From Azotobacter chroococcum (GTDB taxonomy: Bacteria; Pseudomonadota; Gammaproteobacteria; Pseudomonadales; Pseudomonadaceae), in contig NZ_SMMU01000002.1 in NCBI RefSeq assembly GCF_004339665.1, positions 124,001 to 188,000 on the forward strand: a DNA stretch of 64,000 bases, given 5' to 3'. The translations under genes were made by a program, and so were the position numbers. The notes beneath the pieces are model-generated. The model saw nothing but the letters and a program-made list of their open reading frames with translations. It had not been told where the DNA came from and made no database searches. Shown piece after piece: positions 7,785 through 15,898 of the stretch (position 1 is the first letter of the stretch; every line of letters begins with the position of its first letter).

Positions 7785-8512
7785 TGCGCCTGCCGCTGTC
7801 CTTCGCCGCGGCCTGCCTGGTGGCCCTGGCGCTGTTCTCGCTGATGCTCGGCCTGATCGCCCCGCCCAGCCGCAAGGTGGCCGAGGATCCGCTCACCGTC
7901 GGCCATTTCGTACGGATCGGGGCGACCGAGCAAAGCCGCGCGAGCGCCAGCCGGCAGCCGGCACCGGACATGCCGCAACCCAAGACGCCGCCACAGCCGC
8001 CGACCCCGGTGACGCCGACTGCCGCCGCGCCTGCGCCCAAGCTGCCCAGCCTCGACCTGGAAATGCCGACCCTGTCCAGCAAGATCAGCGTCGCCAGCGC
8101 ACCGGCACCGAGCCTGGAAGGACTTGCCGCCGCGGCCGCGCCCGCGGCGGCCTCCGCGGCGCCCGCCGGGGCCAGCGGGGCGGCCAGCGGTGCCGAGGCG
8201 GGCGCTGACAGTGCCGGTCCGCTCGGCGGTCCGGAAAGCGAGGTGAGGCCGCTCAACGACGTCCGTCCGCGCTACCCGCGGATGGCCCTGCAGCGCAATA
8301 TCGAGGGGCACGTCAAGCTGGCCTTCACCATCACCCGTGCCGGCGCGGTGGAGAACATCCGCGTGCTGGAAGCCTCGCCGCGCAACGTCTTCGAGCGCGA
8401 GGCGCGCAGCGCCGCCGCCCGCTGGCGCTTCGCGCCGCGTACCGAGAACGGTCTGGCGGTCGACCGCGAGGCGGTCAAGACCCTGTACTTCAAGATTCAG
8501 CGAGGTGATTGA
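7784..8512 (+). CDS. tonB: TonB-family energy transducer
   Basis: A 242-residue TonB-like protein. It has one N-terminal membrane anchor (about residues 5-26), a Pro-rich then Ala/Gly-rich periplasmic spacer (residues 60-160), and a C-terminal TonB domain with the expected RPRYPRMALQRNIEGHV motif and a final strand with TLYFKIQ. The membrane anchor lacks the SHLS motif of E. coli TonB, as is common for TonB2-type proteins. It would span the periplasm to an outer-membrane receptor; no receptor gene lies in the window. Confidence 0.88.
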   Translation: MRLPLSFAAACLVALALFSLMLGLIAPPSRKVAEDPLTVGHFVRIGATEQSRASASRQPAPDMPQPKTPPQPPTPVTPTAAAPAPKLPSLDLEMPTLSSKISVASAPAPSLEGLAAAAAPAAASAAPAGASGAASGAEAGADSAGPLGGPESEVRPLNDVRPRYPRMALQRNIEGHVKLAFTITRAGAVENIRVLEASPRNVFEREARSAAARWRFAPRTENGLAVDREAVKTLYFKIQRGD

Positions 8513-8513
8513 G

Positions 8514-9605
8514 ATGCATCGCCTGCTTCTCCTGCTGCTTCTGCTGAGCGCTTCGGTGCAGGCCGCGCAGAACATCGACCCCGCTGTATTCCAGGCGCTG
8601 CAGGCGGCGCAGGCGGCGCAGCAGAAGGGCGATCATGCGGCAGCCCGGAGCGCCCTGAAGGGCGTCAAGGCGGCTGCGGGCAGTCTCGAGGAGGCGCTGC
8701 TCTGGCGTAGCGGCGGCTACCTGGCCTGGGCCGAAGGCGACAACGGACGGGCCATCGAGCTGCTCGCCAAGGCTCTGGCCAGCGGCAGGCTGGACAAGGA
8801 GGTGGCGGCCGGCGAGCGCCTCAACCTGGCCAGGCTGAATGCCGTCGAGGGGCGCGATGCCAAGGTGGTTGAGCTGCTTGCGCCGGTTTCCGCCAAGGCC
8901 GGTGAAGACGTCCTGCTGATGCTGGCGCAGGCCTATCAGGGCCTGGGGCAGCACGACAAGGCCCTGCCGCTGGCCGAGCGCTACGTGCAGGCCAACCCGG
9001 CGGCGGCGGGCAACTGGCTGCGCTTCCTGGTCGCCGCCAACCTCGATCTCAAGCGCTGGGCCGCCGCCGAGCGCTGGCAGCGCCAGCTGCTGGTCCGCCA
9101 TCCCGAGGATGCCGGCCAGTGGCGTCAGCTGGCGGCCCTGCAGCAGATGAGCGGTGCCGAGCACAAGGCGCTGGCGACCCTGCGCGCGGCCTACACCAAG
9201 GGCCTGCGCTTCAGCGAGCGCGAACTGGACAATCTGGTGCTGCTGGCCGGCAGTGCCGGACAGCCTTGGCAGGGCGCCAGGCTGCTCTCCGCCCTGCTGC
9301 AGGACGGCATCCTGCCGCGCACCCCGGCCCGCGAGGAGCGCCTCGGCCAGCTCTGGTGGCAGGCCCGCGACCGCAAGCGGGCGAGCGAGGTGTTCGGCCG
9401 TCTCGCCGCCAGCTCGAACAATCCCAGGCACTGGTTGAGCCTCGCCCAGCTGGAGTTGGAGCAGGCGCACTGGAGTCCCGGCCTGGAGGCACTGACGCGC
9501 GCCGAGCAGGCCGGCGCGGGACGCAGCCAGGTAGGCCCCTGGCGTGAGTGGGCGGAAGGCGAGCTGGCGTTCGAGCGCGAACGGCACTGGGCCAACACGG
9601 ACTGA
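8514..9605 (+). CDS. periplasmic TPR-repeat protein of TonB-type operon
   Basis: A 363-residue protein with a signal peptide (MHRLLLLLLLLSASVQA) and repeated helical pairs over most of its length, for example DVLLMLAQAYQGLGQHDKAL, typical of tetratricopeptide repeats. It is the last gene of the operon, two bases after tonB, and ends before a terminator. TPR proteins are regular members of DUF3450/TtpC operons and are presumed to assemble the periplasmic complex. The molecular role is not established. Confidence 0.82.
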   Translation: MHRLLLLLLLLSASVQAAQNIDPAVFQALQAAQAAQQKGDHAAARSALKGVKAAAGSLEEALLWRSGGYLAWAEGDNGRAIELLAKALASGRLDKEVAAGERLNLARLNAVEGRDAKVVELLAPVSAKAGEDVLLMLAQAYQGLGQHDKALPLAERYVQANPAAAGNWLRFLVAANLDLKRWAAAERWQRQLLVRHPEDAGQWRQLAALQQMSGAEHKALATLRAAYTKGLRFSERELDNLVLLAGSAGQPWQGARLLSALLQDGILPRTPAREERLGQLWWQARDRKRASEVFGRLAASSNNPRHWLSLAQLELEQAHWSPGLEALTRAEQAGAGRSQVGPWREWAEGELAFERERHWANTD

Positions 9606-9634
9606 GCGCTGCCGCTTGTCCTTCAGGCGGCGCA

Positions 9635-9671
9635 CGGGACAGTCGGCGATCCAGGTTGGCCGAGTGTCCCG
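9635..9671. terminator. hairpin between convergent operons
   Basis: Thirteen-base arms with one mismatch (CGGGACAGTCGGC / GCCGAGTGTCCCG) around an 11-base loop, located between the TPR gene and the convergent DUF3299 gene. There is no T-run, so it is a stem-loop terminator of uncertain efficiency. Confidence 0.55.
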
Positions 9672-9678
9672 CCCGTAT

Positions 9679-10194
9679 TCATTGCTCCATCTCGTACGGA
9701 TAGACCTTGCTGGTGGTCATCCGGTAGCCCGCCTCGGCCAGCTCGCTGCTGGTCTGCTCGACCTGCAGCCGTCCCTCCACCCAGTACGGCTGATACAGCA
9801 CCTCGAGCTGCACGCCGGGCTCGTTGCGTACATGCACGATCTGGTTCGACGGCGGCGGCGGCACATGGATGCAGGCGCCGAAGAAGGGCACCAGCAGGAA
9901 TTCGCGGACGCGGCCGTCGCTGGCAGTTTCCAGCGGCACCAGATAGCCGGGCAGGCGGACCAGCTGACCGTCGAGTGCCTTGACCACCGGCGCCGACGGC
10001 GAGGCCTGGGCCGCCGGCGGCGCGGATTCGTCGGCCAGCCCGTCGTTGCCCTGGCTCTCGTGCATCGGCGCCTGGGGTTCCGGCACCGGTGGCGTGCCTT
10101 CCGGGATCATCTCGGTCCAGGCCAGGTCGCGGGGCTCGGCCGCCCACAGCGGCGTGGCGAGGGCGAGCAGCAGGACAAGCAGAAGGCGTCGCAT
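9679..10194 (-). CDS. DUF3299 secreted protein of zinc-responsive ABC operon
   Basis: A 171-residue protein with a signal peptide (MRRLLLVLLLALATPLWA). The C-terminal half is a DUF3299 domain with VPFFGACIHVPPPPSNQIV. This is the last gene of the operon matching P. aeruginosa PA4063-PA4066, known to be induced by zinc limitation. A GAGGA ribosome site precedes the ATG. Its role in zinc handling is inferred from the operon. It ends 74 bases from the convergent TPR gene. Confidence 0.8.
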   Translation of the reverse strand: MRRLLLVLLLALATPLWAAEPRDLAWTEMIPEGTPPVPEPQAPMHESQGNDGLADESAPPAAQASPSAPVVKALDGQLVRLPGYLVPLETASDGRVREFLLVPFFGACIHVPPPPSNQIVHVRNEPGVQLEVLYQPYWVEGRLQVEQTSSELAEAGYRMTTSKVYPYEMEQ

Positions 10195-10203
10195 CGGGAT
10201 TCC

Positions 10204-11469
10204 TCACAGACGAATGGACAGGCCGTCGGCCAGCGACTGGCGGTAGGCGCGCCAGGCCGGCACGCCGCCCAGCGGCAGGGCGGCGAGCAGAATGGCGCCG
10301 AGCAGCAGCCATTCGTAGGCACTCGGCGCAGCGAACGGCAGATACAAACCGTAGGCCGCCTGCAGCGGTCCCTGGGCCAGCAGGATGCTGAGATAGAGCA
10401 GGGCCAGGCCGAGCAGCACGCCGGCCAGGGTCAGCGCGAAGGCCTCCAGCACCAGCAGTCCGGCGATGTGCCAGGGGCGCGCGCCCAGCGAGCGGAGGAT
10501 CGCCATCTCCCGGCGGCGCTCGTTGAGACTGGCGAGGATCGCCGTGAGCATGCCGATCAGCCCAGTCAGCACGACGCACAGCGAGACCACGAACAGCGCC
10601 TGCTCCGCGGTGCCCATCAGGCTCCACAGCTCCTGCAGGGCGACGCCGGGGAGGATCGCCAGCAGCGGCTCGCCCAGGTAGTCGTTGATTTCCCGCTGCA
10701 CGGCGAAGGTGGCGATCTTGCTGTCGAGACCGAGCAGGAAGGCGGTGATCACCTTGGGTTGCAGAGCCATGCGGCGCGCCTGCTCGGCGTCGATGCGCGC
10801 GCCGCCCCGGGCCGGTACGCCACCGCGCCAGTCGACGTGCAGCGCCTCCATGCCGGCCAGGTTGATGTGCAGGGTGCGGTCGACCGGCGTGCCGGTGCGG
10901 CCGAGGATGCCGACCACGCGGAACGGCTTGTCCTCGTGGCGGGTCAGGCTGAGCCTGGCCACGCCGTGGGCCAGCACGAGCTCGTCGCCCGGCTGGTAGT
11001 GCAGTGCCTCGGCCACCTCGGCGCCGAGCACCACCTCGAACGGATCGGTGGCGAAGGCGCGGCCCTCGCTCAATGCCAGTGGCTGCTGGCGGCCGTAGCG
11101 GTAGTGCTCGAAGTAGGCCGGCGTGGTGCCGAGCACCCGGTAGCCGCGGTGCGAGTCGCCGAGCGACAGCGGGATCGCCCACTTCACCCGCGGGTGGTCG
11201 GCGAAGTGCCGGAAACTCTCCCAGCGGATGTTGTTGGTGGCGTTGCCGATGCGGAACACCGAATAGAGCAGCAGGTTCACCGGACCGGAGCGGGCGCCGA
11301 CGATCAGGTCGGTGCCGCTCAGGGTGCTGGCGAAGCTGGCGCGGGCCTCGGTGCGCACCCGCTCGACGGCGAGCAGCAGGCACACCGACAGGGCGATGGC
11401 GAACACCGTGAGCAGGGCGGTGAAGCGGCGGTTGGCCAGGCTGGCCAGGGCCAGGCGCAGCAGATGCAT
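10204..11469 (-). CDS. ABC transporter permease (FtsX/MacB type)
   Basis: A 421-residue permease. One N-terminal membrane helix (about 15-37) is followed by a large periplasmic domain and three C-terminal helices containing the FtsX-domain pattern (SLCVVLTGLIGMLTAILASLN and RREMAILRSLGARPWHI). This is the MacB/LolCE topology, used for extrusion or mechanotransmission rather than classic import. It starts one base after the stop of the ATPase gene. In the zinc-starvation operon it may handle a zinc chelate or a periplasmic protein; the substrate is unknown. Confidence 0.85.
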   Translation of the reverse strand: MHLLRLALASLANRRFTALLTVFAIALSVCLLLAVERVRTEARASFASTLSGTDLIVGARSGPVNLLLYSVFRIGNATNNIRWESFRHFADHPRVKWAIPLSLGDSHRGYRVLGTTPAYFEHYRYGRQQPLALSEGRAFATDPFEVVLGAEVAEALHYQPGDELVLAHGVARLSLTRHEDKPFRVVGILGRTGTPVDRTLHINLAGMEALHVDWRGGVPARGGARIDAEQARRMALQPKVITAFLLGLDSKIATFAVQREINDYLGEPLLAILPGVALQELWSLMGTAEQALFVVSLCVVLTGLIGMLTAILASLNERRREMAILRSLGARPWHIAGLLVLEAFALTLAGVLLGLALLYLSILLAQGPLQAAYGLYLPFAAPSAYEWLLLGAILLAALPLGGVPAWRAYRQSLADGLSIRL

Positions 11470-11470
11470 G

Positions 11471-12178
11471 TCAGATCTCCCGGGGCCGCGCGGCGCGGTT
11501 CAGTTCGAGCAGCGACAGGCTGCGCCCGAACAGCCCGGCCAGGCTCTGGTCGTGGCTGACGAACAGCAGGCTGGCCGAGGCCTCGCGGCACTCGGCGAAG
11601 AGCAGGTCGAGGAACGCCTGGCGGGCGTCGGCGTCCAGCGCCGAGGTGGGCTCGTCGGCGATCACCAGCTCCGGCTGGCCGATCAGCGCGCGGGCGGCGG
11701 CGACCCGCTGCTGCTGGCCGATCGACAGCTCCGCGGCGCGGCGCTCCAGCAGGGCGGCGTCGAGGCCGAGGTGTTCCAGCAGGCGGGCGGCCGCCCGCTC
11801 GACGCTGCCGTGGCGCTGGCGGGCCCGCTCGGCGCGCAGCCTGGAGAAGCGGCAGGGCAGCTCGACGTTGGCGCGCACCGAGAGGAACGGCAGCAGGTTG
11901 AACTGCTGGAAGATGTAGCCGGTGTGGTCGACCCGGAAGTGATCGCGGGCCGCCGCGGAGAGCGCGCCCAGCTCGGTGCCGAGCAGGCGGATGTGGCCGC
12001 GGCCCGGTTTCTGCACGCCGCCGAGCAGGCCGAGCAGGGTGGTCTTGCCGCTGCCGGAGGGGCCCTTGAGGAACAGGGTTTCGCCGCGCCGCAGGTGGAA
12101 CTCGGGAATGTCCAGCAGCTCGGGCTGACCCGGCCAGGCGAAGCCGAGGTCGGACAGTTCGATCAGGGGTGTGCTCAT
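11471..12178 (-). CDS. ABC transporter ATP-binding protein
   Basis: A 235-residue ATPase of the LolD/MacB type. Walker A GPSGSGKTTLL lies near residue 34. The Q-loop is in IFQQFNLLPFLSV, the signature LSIGQQQRVAAARAL is present, and Walker B is LVIADEPTSALD. The start ATG at 12178 gives the expected N-terminus (IELSDLGFAWPGQ). It sits between the His-rich protein and the FtsX-type permease and would power the latter. Confidence 0.9.
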   Translation of the reverse strand: MSTPLIELSDLGFAWPGQPELLDIPEFHLRRGETLFLKGPSGSGKTTLLGLLGGVQKPGRGHIRLLGTELGALSAAARDHFRVDHTGYIFQQFNLLPFLSVRANVELPCRFSRLRAERARQRHGSVERAAARLLEHLGLDAALLERRAAELSIGQQQRVAAARALIGQPELVIADEPTSALDADARQAFLDLLFAECREASASLLFVSHDQSLAGLFGRSLSLLELNRAARPREI

Positions 12179-12219
12179 GGTGTCGGCCGAGGCGATCGGT
12201 GGGGCGCCCGGCCGCGACG

Positions 12220-12771
12220 TCAGAACGTCAGGCCGCTGCGCTCGGGGCTGAGCTCCAGGCCCTGCTGGCCGCGGGGGCCGATCAGCTGGACCTGGATCTT
12301 CTGCGTAGCCGGAAATGTGCCGAACAGCGCGGCGAGATTCAAGCCCTGCAGCGCGTCTGCTGCGCTGCATTGCAGGCGATAGCGGGCCTCGATTTCGCTG
12401 TGCTCCTGCCCGCCGGCCCCGGTCGGCTCGAACAGGGCACCGTGCAGGCTGTGCTCGCGGACCTGGCAGCCGGCCGCGGCGGGGACGCCGAACAGACCGA
12501 GCGGCTGCTCCAGGCGGGCGCGGGCCGCGGCCAGCATGACCCGGTCGGCGTCGCTGCGGGGGGCATGCTCGAAGCCGAGCAGGTTCATGGCCGGACTGGC
12601 GAACTCGATTTCCAGGACATCGCCGTCCAGCGCCAGGTTGAGCCGGGCGCTGCCGTGCTCGTGGGCGGCGAGGGCTTCCCCGTGTCGCGGCTCGTGGTGG
12701 TGATGGGCGTCCTCGGCCTGAGCGAGGGTAGTCAGCAGGGCGAGGGGCAGGGCGAGCAGCAGGCGGGGCAT
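12220..12771 (-). CDS. DUF2796 His-rich periplasmic protein of zinc operon
   Basis: A 183-residue protein with a signal peptide (MPRLLLALPLALLTTLAQA). The mature N-terminus is loaded with His (DAHHHHEPRHGEALAAHEHG), and the ZrgA/DUF2796 domain follows. The His cluster is a likely Zn2+ site. It is the first gene of the four-gene operon; a Zur-like palindrome lies 24 bases upstream. Vibrio ZrgA is the related zinc-binding protein. Confidence 0.85.
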   Translation of the reverse strand: MPRLLLALPLALLTTLAQAEDAHHHHEPRHGEALAAHEHGSARLNLALDGDVLEIEFASPAMNLLGFEHAPRSDADRVMLAAARARLEQPLGLFGVPAAAGCQVREHSLHGALFEPTGAGGQEHSEIEARYRLQCSAADALQGLNLAALFGTFPATQKIQVQLIGPRGQQGLELSPERSGLTF

Positions 12772-12794
12772 GACGGTCTCCGGGCCGGAATTTC

Positions 12795-12807
12795 GTTACT
12801 TTATAAC
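12795..12807 (-). promoter_or_regulatory. candidate Zur box
   Basis: GTTACTTTATAAC resembles the Zur core GTTATAATATAAC (10 of 13 positions) and is part of a longer dyad TCGTTA-N5-TAACGA. It overlaps a possible -10 (TATAAA on the minus strand), which suits zinc-dependent repression. Confidence 0.6.
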
Positions 12808-12907
12808 GAGTTTGCCCGGGCCTCGCCAGCCGTGCCTGGGCCACCATGCTTGGCGGGGCGCAGGCGGCGTGGGAGCATGACGCTCTTCATCGCGAGGAGC
12901 TGTGCCC

Positions 12908-13243
12908 ATGCTGAGAATACGCGGACACATCGGCGAATGGCCGGTGGACCTGAGTCTGGAACTGGACGACGAGGACTGGGCGCGCCTGGGCGCCCGGCTG
13001 ACCGCCGGCAATCCCGGCGCACCTGCCGCTCCGGCGGCGGAGCCGGGCGACCGCCTCTGGCAGACTGCCCAGCAAGTGTTGCGCAGCGCCGGGCAGATGG
13101 AGGGGCCCGCACTGCTCAACCAGCTACAGGCGCTGGCCGGCAGCGCCGAGGCCGGCAAGCGCCTGCTGGTGCGGCTGCGCCACTGTGCGCAGGTCCGCAT
13201 CGAGAACGCTCCGGACGCGCCGATCTACCACTGGGCGGAATGA
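12908..13243 (+). CDS. conserved hypothetical protein
   Basis: A 111-residue, soluble, mostly acidic protein (MLRIRGHIGEWPVDLSLELDD...). No signal peptide, membrane helix or known catalytic motif is seen. The start ATG at 12908 is chosen because GAGGAG lies 8 bases upstream; a GTG at 12902 is an alternative. A gene of similar position and kind lies beside the thioredoxin gene in Pseudomonas. Function unknown. Confidence 0.7.
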   Translation: MLRIRGHIGEWPVDLSLELDDEDWARLGARLTAGNPGAPAAPAAEPGDRLWQTAQQVLRSAGQMEGPALLNQLQALAGSAEAGKRLLVRLRHCAQVRIENAPDAPIYHWAE

Positions 13244-13253
13244 CGCCCGCGCC

Positions 13254-14123
13254 TCAGTAGAGGGCCTGGTACAGCTTGCGGCGGTAGGTGGCGACCAGCG
13301 GGTGGTCGCTGCCGAGCAGGTCGAACACCTGCAGCAGGGTCTTGTGCGGCAGGCCGTCGGCATAGCTGCGGTTGCGCACGAACAGCCGCAGCAGGCCGTC
13401 CAGCGCCGCCTCGTATTGCTGCCGCGCCAGCTGCTGGATCGCCAGCTGGTAGGCGGCCTCGTCGTCATTGGCATCCTGGGCCAGGCGGCTTTTCAGGGTA
13501 GCGACTTCCGGCAGGTCGGCGGCCTGGCGCAGGAAGGTCAGCTGGGCGCGGGCGCCGGCCAGGGCCTGCTTGTGTTCGTCGCCCTTCACGGCGTCCAGCA
13601 CCGTCTCGGCCTCGCTCAGCTCGCCGCGTTCGGCCAGGCAGCGGGCATAGAGGATCAGCGCGGCGCCGTTCTCGTTGTCCTCGCCCAGCAGCGCCACGAG
13701 CAGGTTCTCGGTCTCGCCGATCTGCCCGGCGGCGAACAGCGCCAGGGCGACCTCCATCGGGTCGGCCTCGGGAGCGGCCGGCATCTGCACGTGAGGTTCG
13801 AGCATGGCGAGGATGGCCGATTCCGGCTGGGCGCCGGCGAAGCCGTCCACCGGCTGGCCATTCCTGAACAGCACCACGGTCGGCAGGCTGCGGATGCCCA
13901 TGCGCATCACGGTCTGCTGCTCGACGTCGCTGTTGACCTTGGCCAGCAGCAGCTCGCCCTGGTAGCTCTCGGCGATCTTCGCCAAGAGCGGCATCAGTGC
14001 CTTGCAGGGCGCGCACCATTCGGCCCAGAAGTCCACCAGCACCGGCTTGTGGAAGGAGTTTTCGAGGACCAGCTGGTCGAAGCTGGCGTCTGTGACGTCG
14101 AAGATATAGGGGGTTTCGCTCAT
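13254..14123 (-). CDS. cnoX: CnoX/YbbN-type co-chaperone thioredoxin
   Basis: A 289-residue cytoplasmic protein. The thioredoxin domain (about 5-110) has an intact redox motif, DFWAEWCAPCK, and the cis-Pro SLPTVVLF. The rest is a TPR-like helical C-terminus (about 120-289). This is the CnoX (YbbN) layout: holdase proteins that work with GroEL and DnaK under oxidative stress. E. coli CnoX lacks the redox-active CxxC, whereas this one keeps it, as in Caulobacter. The ATG at 14123 is preceded by GAGAGT and begins the conserved MSETPYIFDV. Confidence 0.85.
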   Translation of the reverse strand: MSETPYIFDVTDASFDQLVLENSFHKPVLVDFWAEWCAPCKALMPLLAKIAESYQGELLLAKVNSDVEQQTVMRMGIRSLPTVVLFRNGQPVDGFAGAQPESAILAMLEPHVQMPAAPEADPMEVALALFAAGQIGETENLLVALLGEDNENGAALILYARCLAERGELSEAETVLDAVKGDEHKQALAGARAQLTFLRQAADLPEVATLKSRLAQDANDDEAAYQLAIQQLARQQYEAALDGLLRLFVRNRSYADGLPHKTLLQVFDLLGSDHPLVATYRRKLYQALY

Positions 14124-14214
14124 CGGAACTCTCGGCAGTGGGCTGGAATGGAATCCAGCATGGTAAGTGGGGGCGCGCAGCGGGGGAAGCAAGGCAGGCG
14201 CGGCTGGATTGCCC

Positions 14215-14874
14215 TCAGGCAGCGCGCTGGGCGTGGTACAGGCTGACCTGGCGGAACTCCGCCGGCTCGGCCAGATCCGGCCAGGTGCAGGCCTCGAGGC
14301 TGGCCAGGCGCCGGTAGCGCGGATGGGCGAAGTCGCGCACCCGCGAGTCCGCCACCAGAGCCTCGCGGCCGCGGGCAAGGAACTGGTCGAGCAGCGGCAG
14401 GTTGGCGCGGTCGTAGAGTACGTCGGCGACCAGGATCAGGTCGAAGCGGTCGGCCTCGGCGAAGAAGTCCGCCGAATAGCCCAGCTCCACCCCGTTCAGC
14501 GCGGCATTCGCCCGGCAGGCGGCGAGCGCCAGGGGGGCCAGGTCGCAGGCCACCACCTCGGCGGCGCCCAGCCGGGCCGCGGCGATCGCGGCGACGCCGC
14601 TGCCGGCGCCGAAGTCCAGCACACGCCGGCCGTGCACCCATTCCGGACGCTCGGCGAGCCAGCGGGCGAGCGCCAGGCCGCTGGCCCAGCAGAAGCTCCA
14701 GTAGGGCGGCTCCGCGAGGATGCGCCGGGTTTCCTCCGGGCTGAAGGCGCGCGCCATGTTCGCCGGGTCGATCAGCCAGAGGCGCAGCGCGCTGCCCGGC
14801 AAGTCCTGCGCGACCAGCCGGGCGTCGCCGAGCAGGCCGCCCAGCGCCGCCTGCAGCTCGGCCGGCGCGCTCAC
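14215..14874 (-). CDS. SAM-dependent methyltransferase (PrmA/ETFB-KMT-like)
   Basis: A 219-residue class I methyltransferase. Motif I is RVLDFGAGSGVAAIAA (near residue 86). The post-I acidic residue is in VVACDLAPLAL, and a DLILVADVLYD motif stands in place of NPPY. The latter and the PYWSFCWASGLALA segment resemble eukaryotic-type protein lysine methyltransferases and the PrmA-like group. It starts with GTG at 14874, overlapping the lipoprotein stop (GTGA). The target is unknown. Confidence 0.8.
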   Translation of the reverse strand: MSAPAELQAALGGLLGDARLVAQDLPGSALRLWLIDPANMARAFSPEETRRILAEPPYWSFCWASGLALARWLAERPEWVHGRRVLDFGAGSGVAAIAAARLGAAEVVACDLAPLALAACRANAALNGVELGYSADFFAEADRFDLILVADVLYDRANLPLLDQFLARGREALVADSRVRDFAHPRYRRLASLEACTWPDLAEPAEFRQVSLYHAQRAA

Positions 14875-15320
14875 GGCGCGGGGACCAGCTGCAGGGGGCC
14901 GAGCATCTGGCTGTCCGTGCCGGAAACGGTGCGCGGCGGCAGGCGCAGGATCAGCCGGCCGGACTGGCTGGCCCGGCCGCGCAGCTCGACCCGCAGGCCG
15001 GGGCTAAAGGGCTGCGGCTCGAAGCGCAGGCTGAACGGCAGCGCCTGGCCGTTGCCCGAGAGATGGAGGTTGCCGAGCTCCCCGCGCGGACGGCCGCGCT
15101 CGTCGACCACCAGCAGCGCCAGTTCCACCTCGCTGTTCGCCGGCGCGCCGAGCAGGCTGCCGCGCAGCTCGCGCTGGCCGGCCTGCAGCGGCTGGGGGGC
15201 GGCGCTGGCCTTGCGTTCCGACGGGGCCGAGGGGGCTTGCGGGATTTCCTCTTCGGGCTGGCTGGAGCAGGCGGCGAGCAGGAGGCTCAGGCCGAGGAGG
15301 GCGAAAGGGCGCGACGACAT
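14871..15320 (-). CDS. YbaY-like lipoprotein
   Basis: A 149-residue lipoprotein. The signal peptide ends in the lipobox LLAACSS, so Cys18 would be lipidated. The linker is Pro/Ala-rich, and the C-terminal beta-rich domain resembles the YbaY/YscW (PF09619) family. It is the first gene of a two-gene unit with the methyltransferase. Role unknown; an envelope function is inferred. Confidence 0.72.
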   Translation of the reverse strand: MSSRPFALLGLSLLLAACSSQPEEEIPQAPSAPSERKASAAPQPLQAGQRELRGSLLGAPANSEVELALLVVDERGRPRGELGNLHLSGNGQALPFSLRFEPQPFSPGLRVELRGRASQSGRLILRLPPRTVSGTDSQMLGPLQLVPAP

Positions 15321-15433
15321 GGGGGCTCCTTGGCGGGGGTTGCGGCTGGGCGTCTGTATAGCGCAAAGCCCGTGGCTTGTCTTGGGGACGGGATGCGCTA
15401 CCATGAACCTCCTTTTTGCGATAGCCCCCGCCC

Positions 15434-15898
15434 ATGCATTGTCCCTTCTGCAGCGCCCACGACACCAAGGTCATCGACTCGCGGCTGGTCGCCGAGGGTG
15501 ATCAGGTGCGCCGCCGGCGCGAGTGCCAGGCCTGCGGCGAGCGCTTCACCACCTTCGAGACCGCCGAGCTGGTCATGCCCCGGGTCATCAAGCAGGACGG
15601 CAGCCGCCAGCCGTTCGACGAGGACAAGCTGCGCGCCGGCATGCAGCGGGCGCTGGAGAAGCGCCCGGTGAGCGTCGAGCGCCTGGAGGCGGCGATCGGC
15701 CGGATCAAGCACGAGCTGCGTGCCACCGGCGAGCGGGAGATCAAGTCGCGGGTGCTCGGCGAGCTGGTGATGGCCGAGCTGCGCAAGCTCGACGAGGTCG
15801 CCTACATCCGCTTCGCCTCCGTCTACCGGCGCTTCCAGGACCTCAACGAGTTCCGCGAGGAAATCGAGCGCCTCTCCCGCGAGCCGTCCAAACCATGA
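15434..15898 (+). CDS. nrdR: transcriptional repressor NrdR
   Basis: A 154-residue protein with the N-terminal zinc ribbon [17 protein letters not shown]...[17 protein letters not shown] (four Cys) and an ATP-cone domain from about residue 49. NrdR senses ATP/dATP and represses ribonucleotide reductase genes. Length is the family standard. Its stop overlaps the ribD start as ATGA, the usual arrangement in Pseudomonas. Confidence 0.97.
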   Translation: MHCPFCSAHDTKVIDSRLVAEGDQVRRRRECQACGERFTTFETAELVMPRVIKQDGSRQPFDEDKLRAGMQRALEKRPVSVERLEAAIGRIKHELRATGEREIKSRVLGELVMAELRKLDEVAYIRFASVYRRFQDLNEFREEIERLSREPSKP

